This document shows positions 12,519 to 24,769 of a stretch of DNA of 64,000 bases, one piece after another. The stretch's first letter is position 1; every line of letters starts with the position of its first letter. The position numbers and the translations under genes were made by a program. This DNA comes from Margaritifera margaritifera (lineage: Eukaryota; Mollusca; Bivalvia; Unionida; Margaritiferidae): the NCBI GenBank assembly GCA_029931535.1, contig JAQPZY010001660.1:3187001-3251000 (forward strand), read 5' to 3'. Below the pieces are notes generated by a model. That model had not been told where the DNA came from. It was given only the letters and a program-made list of their open reading frames with translations, and did not search any database.

Positions 12519-12605
12519 GGCCATGGTAGCTCAGTTGGTAGAGTGTCGAACTCGTAATCCAAGGGTCACGGGTTTGATACCTGCCAACAAAACAAAAAAC
12601 AAAAG
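12519..12605 (+). mobile_element. tRNA-like SINE head
   Basis: A box tagctcagttggtagag and B box gggtttgatacc are spaced as in a tRNA. The anticodon arm (ctcgtaa loop) does not pair well and the acceptor arm does not close, so it is not a functional tRNA gene. An A-rich (aaac)n-like tail follows directly, as in a truncated SINE related to 53254-53435. Confidence 0.65.
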
Positions 12606-13034
12606 AATCATTTTTAGCTTAAAAATAGCCCACATTTGTAGATTTTTATACCAATGATTAACTTGCCTTCATTGCAGTCAATTTGCCATAGACAGAGGAA
12701 TTCTGCAGATTTCACCAAAAAATATAGACATAGTTATTCAAAATTATTGGGCTGTTCTTTTCAGTTCACTAACATTCTTTATTCTTTTGACATAGTTTGC
12801 ACACCTATTTTTTTAATTAATAAACATAATTTGTCATACAGGAATAGATTTGTTTGAAATTACAATATTCAATTTTGAAGACACTAGATTGAACAGATTC
12901 TTCATATTTTCTTTCATATCCTCAGCAGGACAACTGCTGACTCCTAATTTTGAATATTTGGATTTTTCTGTAAATCTGGTGTTATTTTACCTTGTTAATA
13001 TCTTTACACATTGTAATTATCATTGTACATATAT

Positions 13035-13090
13035 GAACAGAATAAACCCCAATTTGCCATGGCATGAAGTGCCAGCAGATCTGACTGGTC
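13035..13090. repeat. Scrap of a double-hairpin MITE
   Basis: aataaaccccaatttgccat and gtgccagcagatctgac resemble one half-hairpin of the family, continuing into the adjacent minisatellite. Confidence 0.4.
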
Positions 13091-13190
13091 TACTTGTTTT
13101 CCTGTGGGTCTGACTGGTCTGCTTGTTTTCCTGTGGGTCTGACTGGTCTACTTATTTTCCTGTGGGTCTGACTGGTCTGCTTGTTTTCCT
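13075..13190. repeat. 29-bp minisatellite, about 4 copies
   Basis: Unit tctgactggtctacttgttt plus tcctgtggg, with tact/tgct alternation between copies. Confidence 0.9.
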
Positions 13191-13399
13191 GGTGATCATA
13201 ATGAGCACAAAGATTGAATTCAGACTAGAAACTTTACAATTAAAAATCGCATGTAGAGTATCTCAGTATGGTTGAAATTTGGCGTGCATGTACAAATTTA
13301 AACTTGATAATTCCAAGATTTTTATGAATTAGAAGCTGTCTCAGTGTGAAGTAAAAGAAGATCAAAATTCAAAAAATTGGAGCACAAGTTCAGTTTTTG

Positions 13400-13573
13400 T
13401 GAACTCAGACTGTTTCATGACTATGTGATCAAATGGCACCTTGTGCAGTGACAGATCTTGGTCTGTACTGTTTGTGCTCAGACTGTTTTGTGACTATGGG
13501 ACCAGACACTTTGTGTAGTAAAAGATATTGATCTGTACTGTTTGTGCTCAGACTGTTTCGTGACTATGGGACC
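13400..13573. repeat. ~70-bp minisatellite interrupted by a solo LTR
   Basis: The unit is ctcagactgttttgtgacta, tgggaccagacactttgtgt, agtaaaagatattgatctgt, actgtttgtg. About 2.5 copies precede the LTR, and the array resumes at 14330-14380 (gaccaaatggcactttgtgc). Confidence 0.8.
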
Positions 13574-14329
13574 TATTATGTATATCGAATTTAAAATACG
13601 TGTCCATAGGGTAAGTTGTACTTTAGTCATTTTATAAACAACATGTTTACTGCATCTGAGATCAAGGTCAGTTTTGTTTACATAGCATTTGGTACCAGAG
13701 TGGAATTTTCCACTGCTTACGTGCGAGAAATCACATCCATGGAGGAAAATTTCCACCACTAGAGTCGCGCATTTTCTAGAACATTCTGTCACATGACTTA
13801 TGTTTATATATGGAGATTTCGGTGGACAATATTTCATTCTTGTTGAAATGGTCAGCCTAAGAAGAATCATTCTAATAATCAAATGTTTATAGTTGTGTTG
13901 TGAAAATTCAGAGCAAATTCAGAAGAGAGGAATTATTTATTTGAAATATTAATTGAAATTACCAAAAGTGCTCATTCTCATATTGGATTAATAATTGACT
14001 TTGGGATTTATGTGAATTTATTCAAAGATATTCTGGATTACATCATTTAGGCATATTAAAACATTCAAGACTAATAGCACAATTTGGATATTCAAGGCTA
14101 CATTCATTCATTCGGAACTTTCATTCATTTGGAACATTCTGTATTTAGGACTTGTGATTAGGACACTTAGGATTATTGGATTATTTGCATTTTGATTCAT
14201 GACGTTACTGTAAGCATCTTTAGAATTTTCACTTTAATTGCCTAGAAATAAATTGTTTGTTGATTTTACATACATTGTTGGTTTCACTATCTTTCTGTTA
14301 CATTATTTTAAGACCATAGAGTCGTAACA
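13574..14329 (+). mobile_element. Solo LTR, copy 1 (gypsy-like family)
   Basis: A 756-bp element starting tattatg (decayed TGTTACG) and ending gagtcgtaaca. It is flanked by GACC at 13570-13573 and 14330-14333. An AATAAA lies near 14246 and a tatatatgg TATA-like site near 13806. Its 3' third aligns with 27258-28101 and with the reverse complement of 59690-60543. No internal gag-pol, so it is a solo LTR. The Ty3/gypsy assignment rests only on the termini and 4-bp duplication. Confidence 0.75.
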
Positions 14330-14431
14330 GACCAAATGGCACTTTGTGCAGTGACCGATCTTGGTAGATACTGTTTGCAGATGGGTACAAGTTTCACACA
14401 AGCAAGCAAAGACAATAACGGTGTATGCCGA

Positions 14432-15070
14432 ATCTGACAACAGTATGAAATGAAATGGCAGACTTAGGTGACCTTAAATTGTACAACAGTATGAACTGAA
14501 ATAGCAAAGGAGACCTTAAATTGTACAACAGTATGAACTGAAATAGCAAATGGCACCTTAAATTTGACAACAGTATGAACTGAAATAGCAAAGGACACCT
14601 TAAATTGTACAACAGTATGAACTGAAATAGCAAAGGACACCTTAAATTTGACAACAGTATGAACTGAAATAGCAAAGGACACCTTAAATTTGACAACAGT
14701 ATGAACTGAAATAGCAAATGGCACCTTAAATTTGACAACAGTATGAACTGAAATAGCAAAGGACACCTTACATTTGACAACAGTATGAACTGAAATAGCA
14801 AATGGCACCCTAAATTTGACAACAGTATGAACTGAAATAGCAAAGGACACCTTAAATTTGACAACAGTATGAACTGAAATAGCAAATGGCACCTTAAATT
14901 TGACAACAGTATGAACTGAAATAGCAAAGGAGACCTTAAATTTGACAACAGTATGAACTGAAATAGCAAAGGAGACCTTAAATTTGACAACAGTATGAAC
15001 TGAAATAGCAAAGGAGACCTTAAATTTGACAACAGTATGAACTGAAATAGCAAAGGAGACCTTAAATTTG
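14432..15070. repeat. 42-bp minisatellite, about 15 copies
   Basis: The unit is cttaaatttgacaacagtat, gaactgaaatagcaaaggac, ac. Because 42 is a multiple of 3, two minus-strand frames stay open for 142 and 219 codons with a 14-residue repeat. These are by-products of the array. Copies alternate between 'ggacacc', 'tggcacc' and 'ggagacc', with the ggagacc type grouped at both ends. Confidence 0.93.
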
Positions 15071-16123
15071 TTTCTTTGAGCCTTAGTACAGTAAATTTTC
15101 TATGATTATTAAAGATATAGCCATTATCTTAAGTTTTAGCAACAAACAGTATCCAAAGTTTGATCTCTTCTGTCTGATCAGACACAGGATGAAGTGGTTA
15201 TTGTTTCATGCAGTAGTCTTATCCAATGCCCATCTCTTCCCTTCCCCCTTCCCAGGACCAAATTTTACTGCCAAAAATGCTGGTATTATTTCTCACGATA
15301 TTTTACTCAATTTAATTTCATGTCTTGAACTTCCTCACATATAGTACAAGTCAATCAGGTCATGACTTGTATGCGTTTAGTACTGACTATTTCAGCAACG
15401 GGTGTCATTTTTTAGAATTTGATAACATATACCTTTAAATGATGATTATTCACTTTATTTGGATCTTCATACATCCATATTCCTTTGGAAGGTAATTTTT
15501 TACATGCCCCAAGAAACACATATGTTAAAAAACACAATGTTAAAGTACATGGAGATTTTTGGACAAGGTCAACCTAAAGGTGTGATCCATTACAAACCAG
15601 TTTGAATGTCATGTGCTGTGATGTCACAATGAAAGCTATGCATGTTGAAAACCAAATTCGTACTACCTTATACTGTTACGATTAGACCCAACGTGCTCTT
15701 TTCTTGACCCAGTTTAGTACCTGGCCACCACTGTAAAAGTCCATAACAATTAATAATTTTCATCTGGAAGTTTCTTGATGACAGTTAAGGTGCAGAGCAT
15801 TCAATAATCAGGATTGAATAGACTTTGTTTAAACTATATTAGTATTAAATTTTAGAACAACAATTAATATTTAATTTAAGATAAGTAAATGCGCCTACCA
15901 ATACATGACCATATGACATGTTTTAATCATGAACTTTCATATAATAGAAGTTAATATTTCTGACAACAAAAAATTGTGTAAGATATGATAGGATGCATAG
16001 GAACAGTTCTTTAAAACCTTGTACAATGTATAACATTTACTGGGTATATACACTTTCAGTATCAATGTTTTAGTTGAGGACATTCACATAAAAGTGTTGC
16101 CAACTTATTTTCAGACTTTGATA
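15071..16123. other. No feature recognised
   Basis: A TGTTACGATTAG at 15677 resembles the LTR terminus, but no matching CGTAACA end follows. Otherwise unremarkable AT-rich sequence. Confidence 0.45.
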
Positions 16124-16385
16124 CAGTACTCCCTCATTATAATACTGTCCATGGGAGCCATAGAGTATACCACCTTATAGTGAGACCACCTTATAATGAA
16201 GTACATTACATTTATAACACTGTCCATGGGAGCCATAGAGTATACCATCTTATAATGAAGTACCTGTACATTATACATATGTACATATCATTTCACTACT
16301 ACATAATGAAATGGGATCCATTACCATACCCACCTTACAACAGGAATGGTGTTATAATGAATGGCATTATACTGAGGGAGTTCTG
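16124..16385. mobile_element. pogo/Tigger-like MITE, copy 2
   Basis: A 262-bp element with ends CAGTACTCCCTCATTATAAT and ATTATACTGAGGGAGTTCTG, flanked by TA on both sides. It has two internal units (ctgtccatgggagccataga). Confidence 0.8.
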
Positions 16386-16540
16386 TATTTGTCCAAGGAA
16401 TTTGCTTAAGAACTAAAGCTGTTGAAGAGGTTAGCTAAGCAATTATAAGATGTAAGGAACTTCAAAGTTCATTAATCTGCACAAGCTGTTGCTGTTACAA
16501 ACATCAGATAAAACCAATTGTCTTGGAAATATTAATTGGA

Positions 16541-16728
16541 TTGGTTCGGTGTTTTATGGCACAGCAACATAAGTAGGTTATTTAGTGCCAAGGCAGTTGG
16601 AGTAAAGTGTCTCGCCCAAGGACCACCATGATAGCTGACACAGACTGCTTTAATAATAGGATTCTAACATGTACCCTTGTAGTCATGAGTCTGGCATGCT
16701 AACCACTGAGCCACTGTGGCTCCAGCCT
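16541..16728 (-). mobile_element. tRNA-derived SINE, minus strand
   Basis: The reverse complement reads ggctcagtggttagcatgcc (A box), then gttagaatcc (B box) and the body gtccttgggcgagacacttt. Same broad family as 2040 and 29071. Confidence 0.65.
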
Positions 16729-16785
16729 TCATTGGTTGCCTCATACAACATGCATGAGGGTTCATGGGGCCTATTCTACATCACT

Positions 16786-17118
16786 GAAAATGCAATGGAT
16801 CATGTAAATAGAAGATCATACATGTTTTTTATAACCTGCAATGGATCATGTAAATAGAAGATCATACATGTTTTTTATAACCTGCAATGGATCATGTAAA
16901 TAGAAGATCATACATGTTTTTTATAACCTGCAATGGATCATGTAAATAGAAGATCATACATGTTTTTATAACCTGCAATGGATCACATAAATAGAAGATC
17001 ATACATGTTTTCATAACCTGCAATGGATCATGTAAATAGAAGATCATGCATGTTTTCATAACCTGCAATGGATCATGTAAATAGAAGATCATACATATTT
17101 TCATAGCCTGCAGGGGGT
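16786..17118. repeat. 46-bp minisatellite, about 7 copies
   Basis: Unit cctgcaatggatcatgtaaa, tagaagatcatacatgtttt, ttataa; later copies lose one or two T and one carries atcacataa. Confidence 0.93.
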
Positions 17119-17356
17119 CATGTAATGTAATTAGAGGATAATATATGATCTTAAGACAAGTGAAATATCAACCATAATTGCTATGCTAAAGTGTATTGTT
17201 GTATAATCCATTATATATGTCATAAAAACATTCATTCATACTTCACAATTTACTAGTGAATTATTTTCTGTAATTCACCAAGTCAAATGATGAGAAATAA
17301 AAGTGATAAATTTAGCAATAAATTGGCACAATATGTACCAGTATATATAAATATCC

Positions 17357-17480
17357 GGGTTGGTGTGTGAAGGCAAGTTGATGGGTGCCATAACCCACAG
17401 ACCCTGGTTTGAATCTCCGTAGAGTACAAATTGAAAATTTTCTAACCTGTATGATAATATTATTTATTCATATTTAAAAA
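17357..17480 (+). repeat. Dispersed repeat with B-box-like motif, copy 1
   Basis: The sequence runs gggttggtgtgtgaaggcaa, gatgggtgccataaccc, ctggtttgaatctccg, then tctaacctgtatgataatat. It is repeated at 17736-17846. The tgggtgcc/ggtttgaatc pair could be worn A and B boxes. Confidence 0.55.
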
Positions 17481-17735
17481 TTCTGTTAATGTTATCAAGC
17501 ATTCTCCTGTAGGATCCAGGGATAGCACTTTATGCTCTGTTTGGTGTATATTTGTAATTCTCTATTATAACCTCTATATACCTTGATTTCTGTCATAGGA
17601 ATCCAGAGTGACTGTGTACTTAGATGAGAATTAATTACTGGGTTGACATGCAGGTGTGTCTGCTATGCACGAATGCCTATACCAGTGACTTTTTAGCATC
17701 ATTTTTGGTGATGTGTGCATGGTCGAGGGATATGA

Positions 17736-17843
17736 GGGTTGGTGTGTGCAGGCAAGGTGATGGGTGCCATAACCTGCACCCGGGTTTGAATCTCTGTAGA
17801 GTACGAATTAAAAATCCTCTAACCTGTATGATAATATTATTTA

Positions 17844-17846
<3 letters not shown>
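17736..17846 (+). repeat. Dispersed repeat with B-box-like motif, copy 2
   Basis: About 85-90% like 17357-17480, including the shared 3' end ataatattatttattcatat, after which this copy runs into (AT)25. Confidence 0.55.

Positions 17847-17896
<50 letters not shown>
17847..17896. repeat. (AT)25 microsatellite
   Basis: An uninterrupted AT dinucleotide run. Confidence 0.98.
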
Positions 17897-17899
<3 letters not shown>

Positions 17900-17974
17900 G
17901 GTTCCTGAAATTCTGTTGGTTCTTGTTGAGCATTTATTTATTTTTTAAATTGAAGTGGTGGCCATATATTTGTG

Positions 17975-18265
17975 AAATTTAACATGAAAACATTAAAAGG
18001 AGATATAACAAGTTGTGACAAAAAAGAAAACATTGATATACCTAATTATTTAATATATCGGAAAATGTGTCATTTTCAGTTCCAGATTTGCTCCTGCTTT
18101 GGTGTTAGTATTATCCTTCCATAATTCACTGGTTTCCTCTCAAACAAATTATTTATAAAAATCATTTTTTCTTTCAAAATACTATATTATAGAATTTCAC
18201 CCCAAAACAATATTTTATAGCACTCTAATGTTTTTTAAAATTATTTATTAATTGACAGAAAGCAT
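17975..18265 (+). repeat. Dispersed ~280-bp repeat, copy A
   Basis: It shares gacaaaaaagaaaacattga, ccattttcagttc-like and 'gtattatccttc...ttctctcaaac...attattt' blocks with 54215-54495 in the same orientation. Roughly 75-80% alike by eye. Non-coding, class unknown. Confidence 0.6.
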
Positions 18266-18644
18266 TTATACCACCTCGATAATATGTGACCCCTAATTTC
18301 CAGTAAAGTTGGATGGTTAAGTACTCATGGTACTTATTTTAGCTCCCATAGTAAACCTGTAGAAACATCATCATGTTAAAAATTCAATAACTTTAAATTT
18401 CTAAATACTCATTATCAAACCAATATCCCTCAGCATAGACCCATCATTGATACAAACTTCTGTGTGGAGAAAACCATATGAGCCATAGCATGTTTTTTTT
18501 ATCTATATGTGTTTGAAACATGTGTTTTTCCAATTCTGCACCTAAAGAATCAGGTGCCACTTTCAATATTGAGTGGTCCTAAGTCAAATCTGTAAAAAGT
18601 ACATCAATAGAACATGCAGTTGAAATTGCATCAATAGAACATTG

Positions 18645-19130
18645 TCTCAATTGTTACCTCTACTGGTCATAGACCAAAAGAGTTTATGGAATGGCCTGTT
18701 GTCTGTCATCCATTGTTCGACATCCATCCATGCGTTAGCATGTTTGTTATCACTATTCCTCCTAAACTACTTGGAGGATTGCCATGAAACTTTACCCACA
18801 TATTCATTCCAAGGTCTAGTTTGTCCAGCATGAAAATGGTGCTGCTCAGACATCCAATATGGCCACATTAGCAGCCATCTTGAAAATCTTATTATTGCTC
18901 CTTCTCCTGAACAGAAAGTCATATTGACATGGGGTTTTCACCAGAAGACTTCTTATGATGTGTTGTTGGTCCTAAATGAAAAAATGGTGCCAATCTGATG
19001 TCCAATATGAATGGATGATCATGTCAACATGTGGTTTTCACAGAAAGACTTCTTATGATGTCTAGTTGGTTCTAAATGGAAATGGTGCTGATTTGACATC
19101 CAATATGGTCACCATGACAGCAAATAAAAT
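18645..19130 (+). repeat. Modular dispersed repeat (gtccatc/'gccatcttgaaaat' family)
   Basis: The head is ctggtcatagaccaaaagag and 'catccattgttcgacatcca', followed by about 2.5 modules of about 120 bp containing 'aatatggccac', 'gccatcttgaaaatctt' and 'acttcttatgatgt'. Family members are at 24770, 35263, 36635, 37950, 43378 and 49490. Short frames across it are incidental. Confidence 0.7.
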
Positions 19131-19405
19131 GGAAAGCTTGAGATTGAAAATTGCTTGTATTTATCATGCCATCCTCGATATGAGCAATGAAGAAAACACA
19201 ATTGTGACAAGAAAAAATGAATCAACATGAGGAAAAATCTATATTACAATGAGAGAGAGACTAAATTTGTAAGCAAATAAAATAAAAGGTAGACATTGAA
19301 AATTGCTTTTACATGTATTTATCATGCCATCTTTGATAGGAACAATTAAATAAAATATCAAATTGTGAAAAGACAAAAATGAATCAGTGCAAGAAAAAGA
19401 AAAAA
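19131..19405. repeat. ~145-bp tandem duplication
   Basis: Two diverged copies share 'ttgaaaattgcttgtattta' / 'tatcatgccatc' and 'gtgacaagaaaaaatgaatc'. Confidence 0.6.
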
Positions 19406-21296
19406 ACCACCAAACATCTTAACCTCTGTTCCATCAATGAAATCCAAAAATTACTTGTATAATCATCCGTATTCAATTTGAATTATTTTTATCTATTTTG
19501 AAGGTGCACATTCTGCAAAACTGACTCATTCTAACACAATATGAATATGTCCCAGAAAATAAAGCTATGTAATATTTTGAGGTAAATTTAGGTTGCACTG
19601 TTAGAAAGTTTTACAATTTCAATGCAGTTTACCGTCAGCAAATGAAATAATTTCAGTTTTCCTTCATCAACAAAAAGGTATTAGGAAATAAAATTTACAT
19701 ATCAAACTGTCTAAGAATCTTCCTCCAATATGGCATTTACATTATGTCTGAATGGGTTTTCTTTAATAAGATCTCTAACTATGATGTCTTCGCTACAGTA
19801 CAGCTCACGTGATTTTTCGGAACCCCACGTTTTGCGGTGGGTGACTTAATCCCCTCCACTTTAGCTCCACGATAACACTCCGAAGTGGAGGCATAAATTA
19901 GCATAAATACCTACAAATCACCACCGCATCTCGGCAGGCACACCAATGTCAACTCCACCGTGGAGGGGCTAGTCGACCTTACTGATTGACATTTGAAAAG
20001 TCAATGAATGAAGACCACCTATGGAAAGACTGAGACGTCAAGAGTGATTTACAACCGGATACCATCTGAAGAATCAATCGTCTTTATTTCGATCATATTT
20101 GGACAATAAAAAAATCATTTCAAAAGTCTTGTATATTCAGTACACATTACTGTTTATAAAAGGTGGATCAACTTCTTTTGCAATAAGTTTATGCTTTTAA
20201 TTTATTTCAAAGAAATATTAACAAACTTATGCACTGACTTGACGAGAAGCACACCTTGCTGAGCTTCTCAAGCACCATAAATTTATCATTTTGTTCCAAA
20301 GGAAAGTAATTCTCTGAGATATGGACAATTAAAATCCAAATTGACATCCGCTTCTGCTTACCCCCCCCCCCCCCAACCTAAAACACTGAATTTACACTGA
20401 AATGCAAACTGCGTGCTTAATCTTTAAGCAGTAATAGCAGAGTCATGAGGCTGAATATTATGACTGTATGTGTACTGTAAGGGACTGACCATTTAATATA
20501 TGGGGCTTATATGTTTTGTTTTTTTCAACCGGGATATTTTTTGTTCTTTCATCACAATATTTATTTATTTTAAGTGAAATATGGAATGGATTAACGTCTT
20601 TTTATACTACAAAATCAGAGAAAGACAATTGTTTTCATGCATTTACCCCCCCCCCCCCCCCCCCTTGGAAAATTCAATTGTCTCTCCCTAATAAAGACTT
20701 GACTTCAGCGGATGTTCTACAGAAACCAAGGCAGTGACCATTGTGAACACTGTTTTAAAATATTAACAAGGGTTTGCATCAAAGGATGATGTAAGTTTCA
20801 GCTTGGGAACAGTGTGTTTTTATCACACTTAGCCATCTGACTTGGCACGTTGTACTTTACAGCCGCAATTATGGTCCCGCCATTAACAACAGAAGTTTGA
20901 TAATTGTTAGTAATTAACCTGAACTCAGCTTATTACCAAAATGAAAAATAATGTTGAAAATTCAAAATCTGAGATGTTCAGAGATTTTAATTTCCAACAA
21001 GTTTAGAGCATTTTGCATGGATTTATTGTCTCCACGTGTATCCTATTATTTGCTCATTTTCCTACGGCGAAAATATAAAAATAAAATATACTTTTTTAAT
21101 TATTTTTACGCAGATATTAAAGAATGCAGTTTCATGTTTTTGACTGTTAGAGCCTTTGGTTATTAAACGTGTTTCTGTGTGTGGTATATTGCTTTACAAC
21201 TAGAGAACTAGTACAATATTACTTTCCTTACCATTTGCGACCTTTTCCAGATTTCAGTTTACCATAACTTGTGCAGTAGTGATTTGGATTCCATAT

Positions 21297-21336
<40 letters not shown>

Positions 21337-23103
21337 GGAACTTTACTAAGAAGAGTTAATGATCTAAAATTATTCATCTTATTTTTCTGTGTTATGCACA
21401 GTATGCAATAGGAAAACGAACAAAAAAAGAAAAAGTTAAACATTAATTTCATCTGATGCGCAAGTTTGTCAAATCAATGGCAAAGAAAACAAACCCGCAG
21501 AAGAGCTGCTGTTGTACTTTTAGGTTAACAGTTAGCACATGAAATTAACACGTCAATATCAAAGAAAACAAGCAGTGTTGATGGCTTCTCTTGTGCTAGG
21601 TTACTGCATTTGTCATCTACATGTATCTAGGATGACCTTTTGCGACCATTTGTGATTTTTTAAAAACCCGCTACTTTGGTAATTAATGCAAAATAGTACA
21701 GATTAAAATAAAATAACGATGTGAAATCTTAATAATGCTTTATTTAAGCGATTGAATGTCAGAAAAAAGTGTACAATATGTGAATGAGTACTCATGCATG
21801 GAGTAACCATCGGAACTTGTGGGATTTTGTTTCACTTCAGTCAGGTATGACTGCAACTTTGTTATTAATTTGTTCGATGTATATCGTTCTTTTCATTGCA
21901 GGTAGCACAATATCACTGACTTTCATATGATCATTAAAATTTTGTATTGTGTTTACTGAAAAAGAAATAAGGATATGAATGCATGTTTAGATTCCGATAA
22001 CATAGTATTGAAGAAATTTTGATTCATTGTGCAAAATGTGGTATTAATACAGTTTGCGAGGCATTGTCATTATGTTATAATCATCTAAAATATGATTTGG
22101 CACTATATATCATACATTATCTTCGTTCGAACAAGGCAATATTTATAATTAACTGAATCACTACGTTTTTTCAGTATAAAAAAGTTAGCAAATTGCTCCC
22201 CAGAGTGATAATTATGTAGATAAATCGGTGCCCCCCCCCCCCCCGTCTCTTTCTCAACCCCTGCTTGCATGGGTGATAAACAGTAAACCACGCCCATATT
22301 ATCGAGACCATGACCATTTCGTGGTGGTGATCAGATGCGACTCCACGAGAAAGTGTGGTGTGCAGGGCTATTCTCCGCGATAAGCCGTGCCAACTCCATC
22401 AGGACGCTTGGAGTGATGGTGGAGGGGTTTTTCTTTATCCGAAAAATCACATGAGCAGTACTGAACACACCCTGCCTTGAAAATGGTCCAAAATGTGTGC
22501 CAAAATGAGTAAAGTCTAGTCTTGTTCATCACTGCATGTAAAAATGACAATGTTGATAAGTTTGGAAGAGACACATGTATGATCGTGTGAGCATTTGAAA
22601 ATGATTGGCTGCATTCACATTATCATAATAGATCATGCAACATTATTATAAAAAAATAAACTCCCGGTTGGAAGGAGACAAATAAGGGAAATGTGACATA
22701 AAGGAAGAAAAGAGAGTTGATCATATAAAAATTGAAAGCATTGGGCCTACAATAAATCACACCGTATTCTCTCATGTGTACCAGCTATATAGCATAGGGT
22801 GGGGGACCCAAAGGGAATTGATAGAGACTACATGTATCTCTGGTGCTAAAGCGCCCTCAATTTCTCCGCTAATACCCTTTTTATTGCCCCACACTATTAT
22901 CCCACTTGAGCATATCGTCTAACTAATATGCAGAGCACAAGATTCTATCATACATTTCAATTTTCCATTCATGATCATGCTTGTGCCTTAATTTACTTTT
23001 CTTTCATGACCTCAAGTAAAGAATGTCCACTTTAACTGGAACCAAAAGAGCATTTAGCAAATTATTTGCTCCAAAGATCATTTTAATTTTTTTTTTCTTT
23101 CAG
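19406..23103. other. Intronic stretch before exon 1; possible diverged transposon ends
   Basis: No gene found. It holds poly-C runs at about 20361, 20644 and 22231, a (GA)16 run at 21302-21333, and two GC-richer islands at 19800-19980 and 22310-22460 that look like mutual inverted repeats (see findings). The remainder is plain AT-rich sequence. Confidence 0.5.
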
Positions 23104-23232
23104 ATCCTTAAAGTGGGAGTCACAAAAATGCGCTATGTTGCTTTCCCTTACTGCAGACCATGGGTGATCCACATCTACAAGAATGTGAAGGGTAGAAGTG
23201 CCATCTCCAAGGAAGGGGAACAACAACCACAG
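23104..23232 (+). CDS. GTF3C1: GTF3C1-like exon 1 of window (43 codons)
   Basis: The exon follows a pyrimidine-rich acceptor ending tttctttcag and stops at CAG|gtactc; it is phase 0 at both ends. It encodes 43 residues starting ILKVGVTKMRYV, then the aromatic patch YCRPWVIHIYKN, and ends with a Q-rich run. The block 'VG....R.V.....PW...I' fits a compact beta-rich conserved segment before the linker in TFIIIC220 proteins, but I would not have named the gene from this exon alone. It is tied to the gene because its end phase and acidic continuation match the next exon. The exon that should precede it, ending in phase 0, was not found in the 23 kb upstream. Confidence 0.66.
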
Positions 23233-23880
23233 GTACTCTAGTTTTCAAGAAAGCAGAAAAGGCTTGCTATTGATTGTACAAATAAGCACTTTTGTCCCAG
23301 GGTTGCTTCCCTAAATTAGTCGTTGCTTAATGTCAAATTATAAATTATTGTAATGAAAAAAAAATGATATTTTTTGGGGGTGGGGGGTGAAATTCAATCA
23401 ATAAATGTTCTCTTCTTTTATTTTAAAAAAAATGCAGTTTACTTTTCTCACTATCAGAATGACACCAAAATGTAAATCCTAATTTCTATAACATTTAAGG
23501 AGTCATTTTCTTATTATGAAGCAGAATAATTACAGACTGCATATTAATATGGCAAGGGAGAAGACTCTGGGGCTGCTTGGAACTATCTGCTTTCTCAAGC
23601 ATATAGGTTTTTCTTGTCATCAGTCCTAGTTTTCTTGTCATCAGTCCCAGTTTTCAGGAAGGGTCATTTACTTTGTTTAGTTATCTCACAAATTTGCCTT
23701 AATAAGTCAAATAATTTTGTTGCAATTATCGTATGTTGCATCCAGCAATAATAATTTTCATCCATAACGCAAGTTTAATTTCAGTCTTCATTCATTCAAA
23801 ATCATAAGTTGTTAACATTTTCATGGAGTACATCCTTAGTGTTGACATCTTCTGTTAAAGCTACTCCTGTCATCTATTGA

Positions 23881-24418
23881 TGGTGTGTTAAAATTGTCAT
23901 GGATTACTGGTGTGTTAAAATTGTCATGGATTACTGGTGTGTTGAAATTGTCATGAAGTGCAGGTGTGTTAAAATTGTCATGGATTACTGGTGTGTTAAA
24001 ATTGTCATGGATTACTGGTGTGTTGAAATTGTCGTGAAGTGCAGGTGTGTTAAAATTGTCGTGGAGTGCAGGTGTGTTAAAATTGTCGTGGAGTGCTGGT
24101 GTGTTAAAATTGTTGTGGAGTGCTGGTGTGTTAAAATTGTCGTTGAGTGCTGGTGTGTTAAAATTGTCGTGGAGTGCTGGTATGTTAAAATTGTCATGGA
24201 TTGCTGGTGTGTTACAGTTGTCATGGAGTGCTGGTGTGTTAAAATTGTCATGGAGTGCTGGTGTGTTAAAATGTGTACAGAGTGCTGGTGTTAAAATTGT
24301 CATGGAGTGCTGGTGTGTTGAAATTGTCATGGAGTGCTGGTTTGTTACAATTGTCATGGAATGCTGGTGTGTTAAAATTGTCATGGAGTGCTGGTGTGTT
24401 ACAATTGTCATGGAGTGC
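23881..24418. repeat. 27-bp minisatellite, about 20 copies
   Basis: Unit gtgtgttaaaattgtcatgg plus agtgctg. The multiple-of-three period keeps frames open on both strands for up to about 200 codons. Two orphan units lie at 24662-24710 beside a second copy of the flank (ctactcctgtcatctattg), so array plus flank were duplicated. Confidence 0.93.
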
Positions 24419-24769
24419 ATCCATAGTGATGATATCATCAAGTTAAAGCTGCTCCTGTAATAATAATAAAATTAATAATTATAATAATAATAACAAAGAC
24501 TTTATTTAAAGAGGCGACACAATTAGTTGCATGGAACTAATTGTCCATGTGGCCCTAAGTTGTATGCATATTTACATAAAGAGTACATGTACATAGTTGC
24601 ACACACAATTGAAAAAAAGCAGTGATAATAAGCTACATTTATATATTGACATAATAAACAGAAAATTGTCATCTATTTCTGGTGTGTTAAAATTGTCATG
24701 GAGTGCATCGTTCGTGCTGACATCTGTTCAAGCTACTCCTGTCATCTATTGCTGGTGTTAATGTTTAAT

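Noticed and set aside
12519..12591. Possible functional tRNA gene
   Set aside because: A and B boxes are present but the anticodon and acceptor stems do not pair and an A-rich SINE-like tail follows.
14394..15053. 219-codon minus-strand ORF with a 14-residue repeat
   Set aside because: It is the translation of a 42-bp minisatellite. A second frame of the same strand is also open, and there is no start context, domain or splice structure.
15677..15690. Start of a fourth solo LTR (TGTTACGATTAG)
   Set aside because: No CGTAACA end, core homology or target duplication follows within the expected 750-860 bp.
23836..24460. Overlapping ORFs of 131-201 codons on both strands
   Set aside because: By-product of a 27-bp tandem repeat whose unit lacks stops in several frames.
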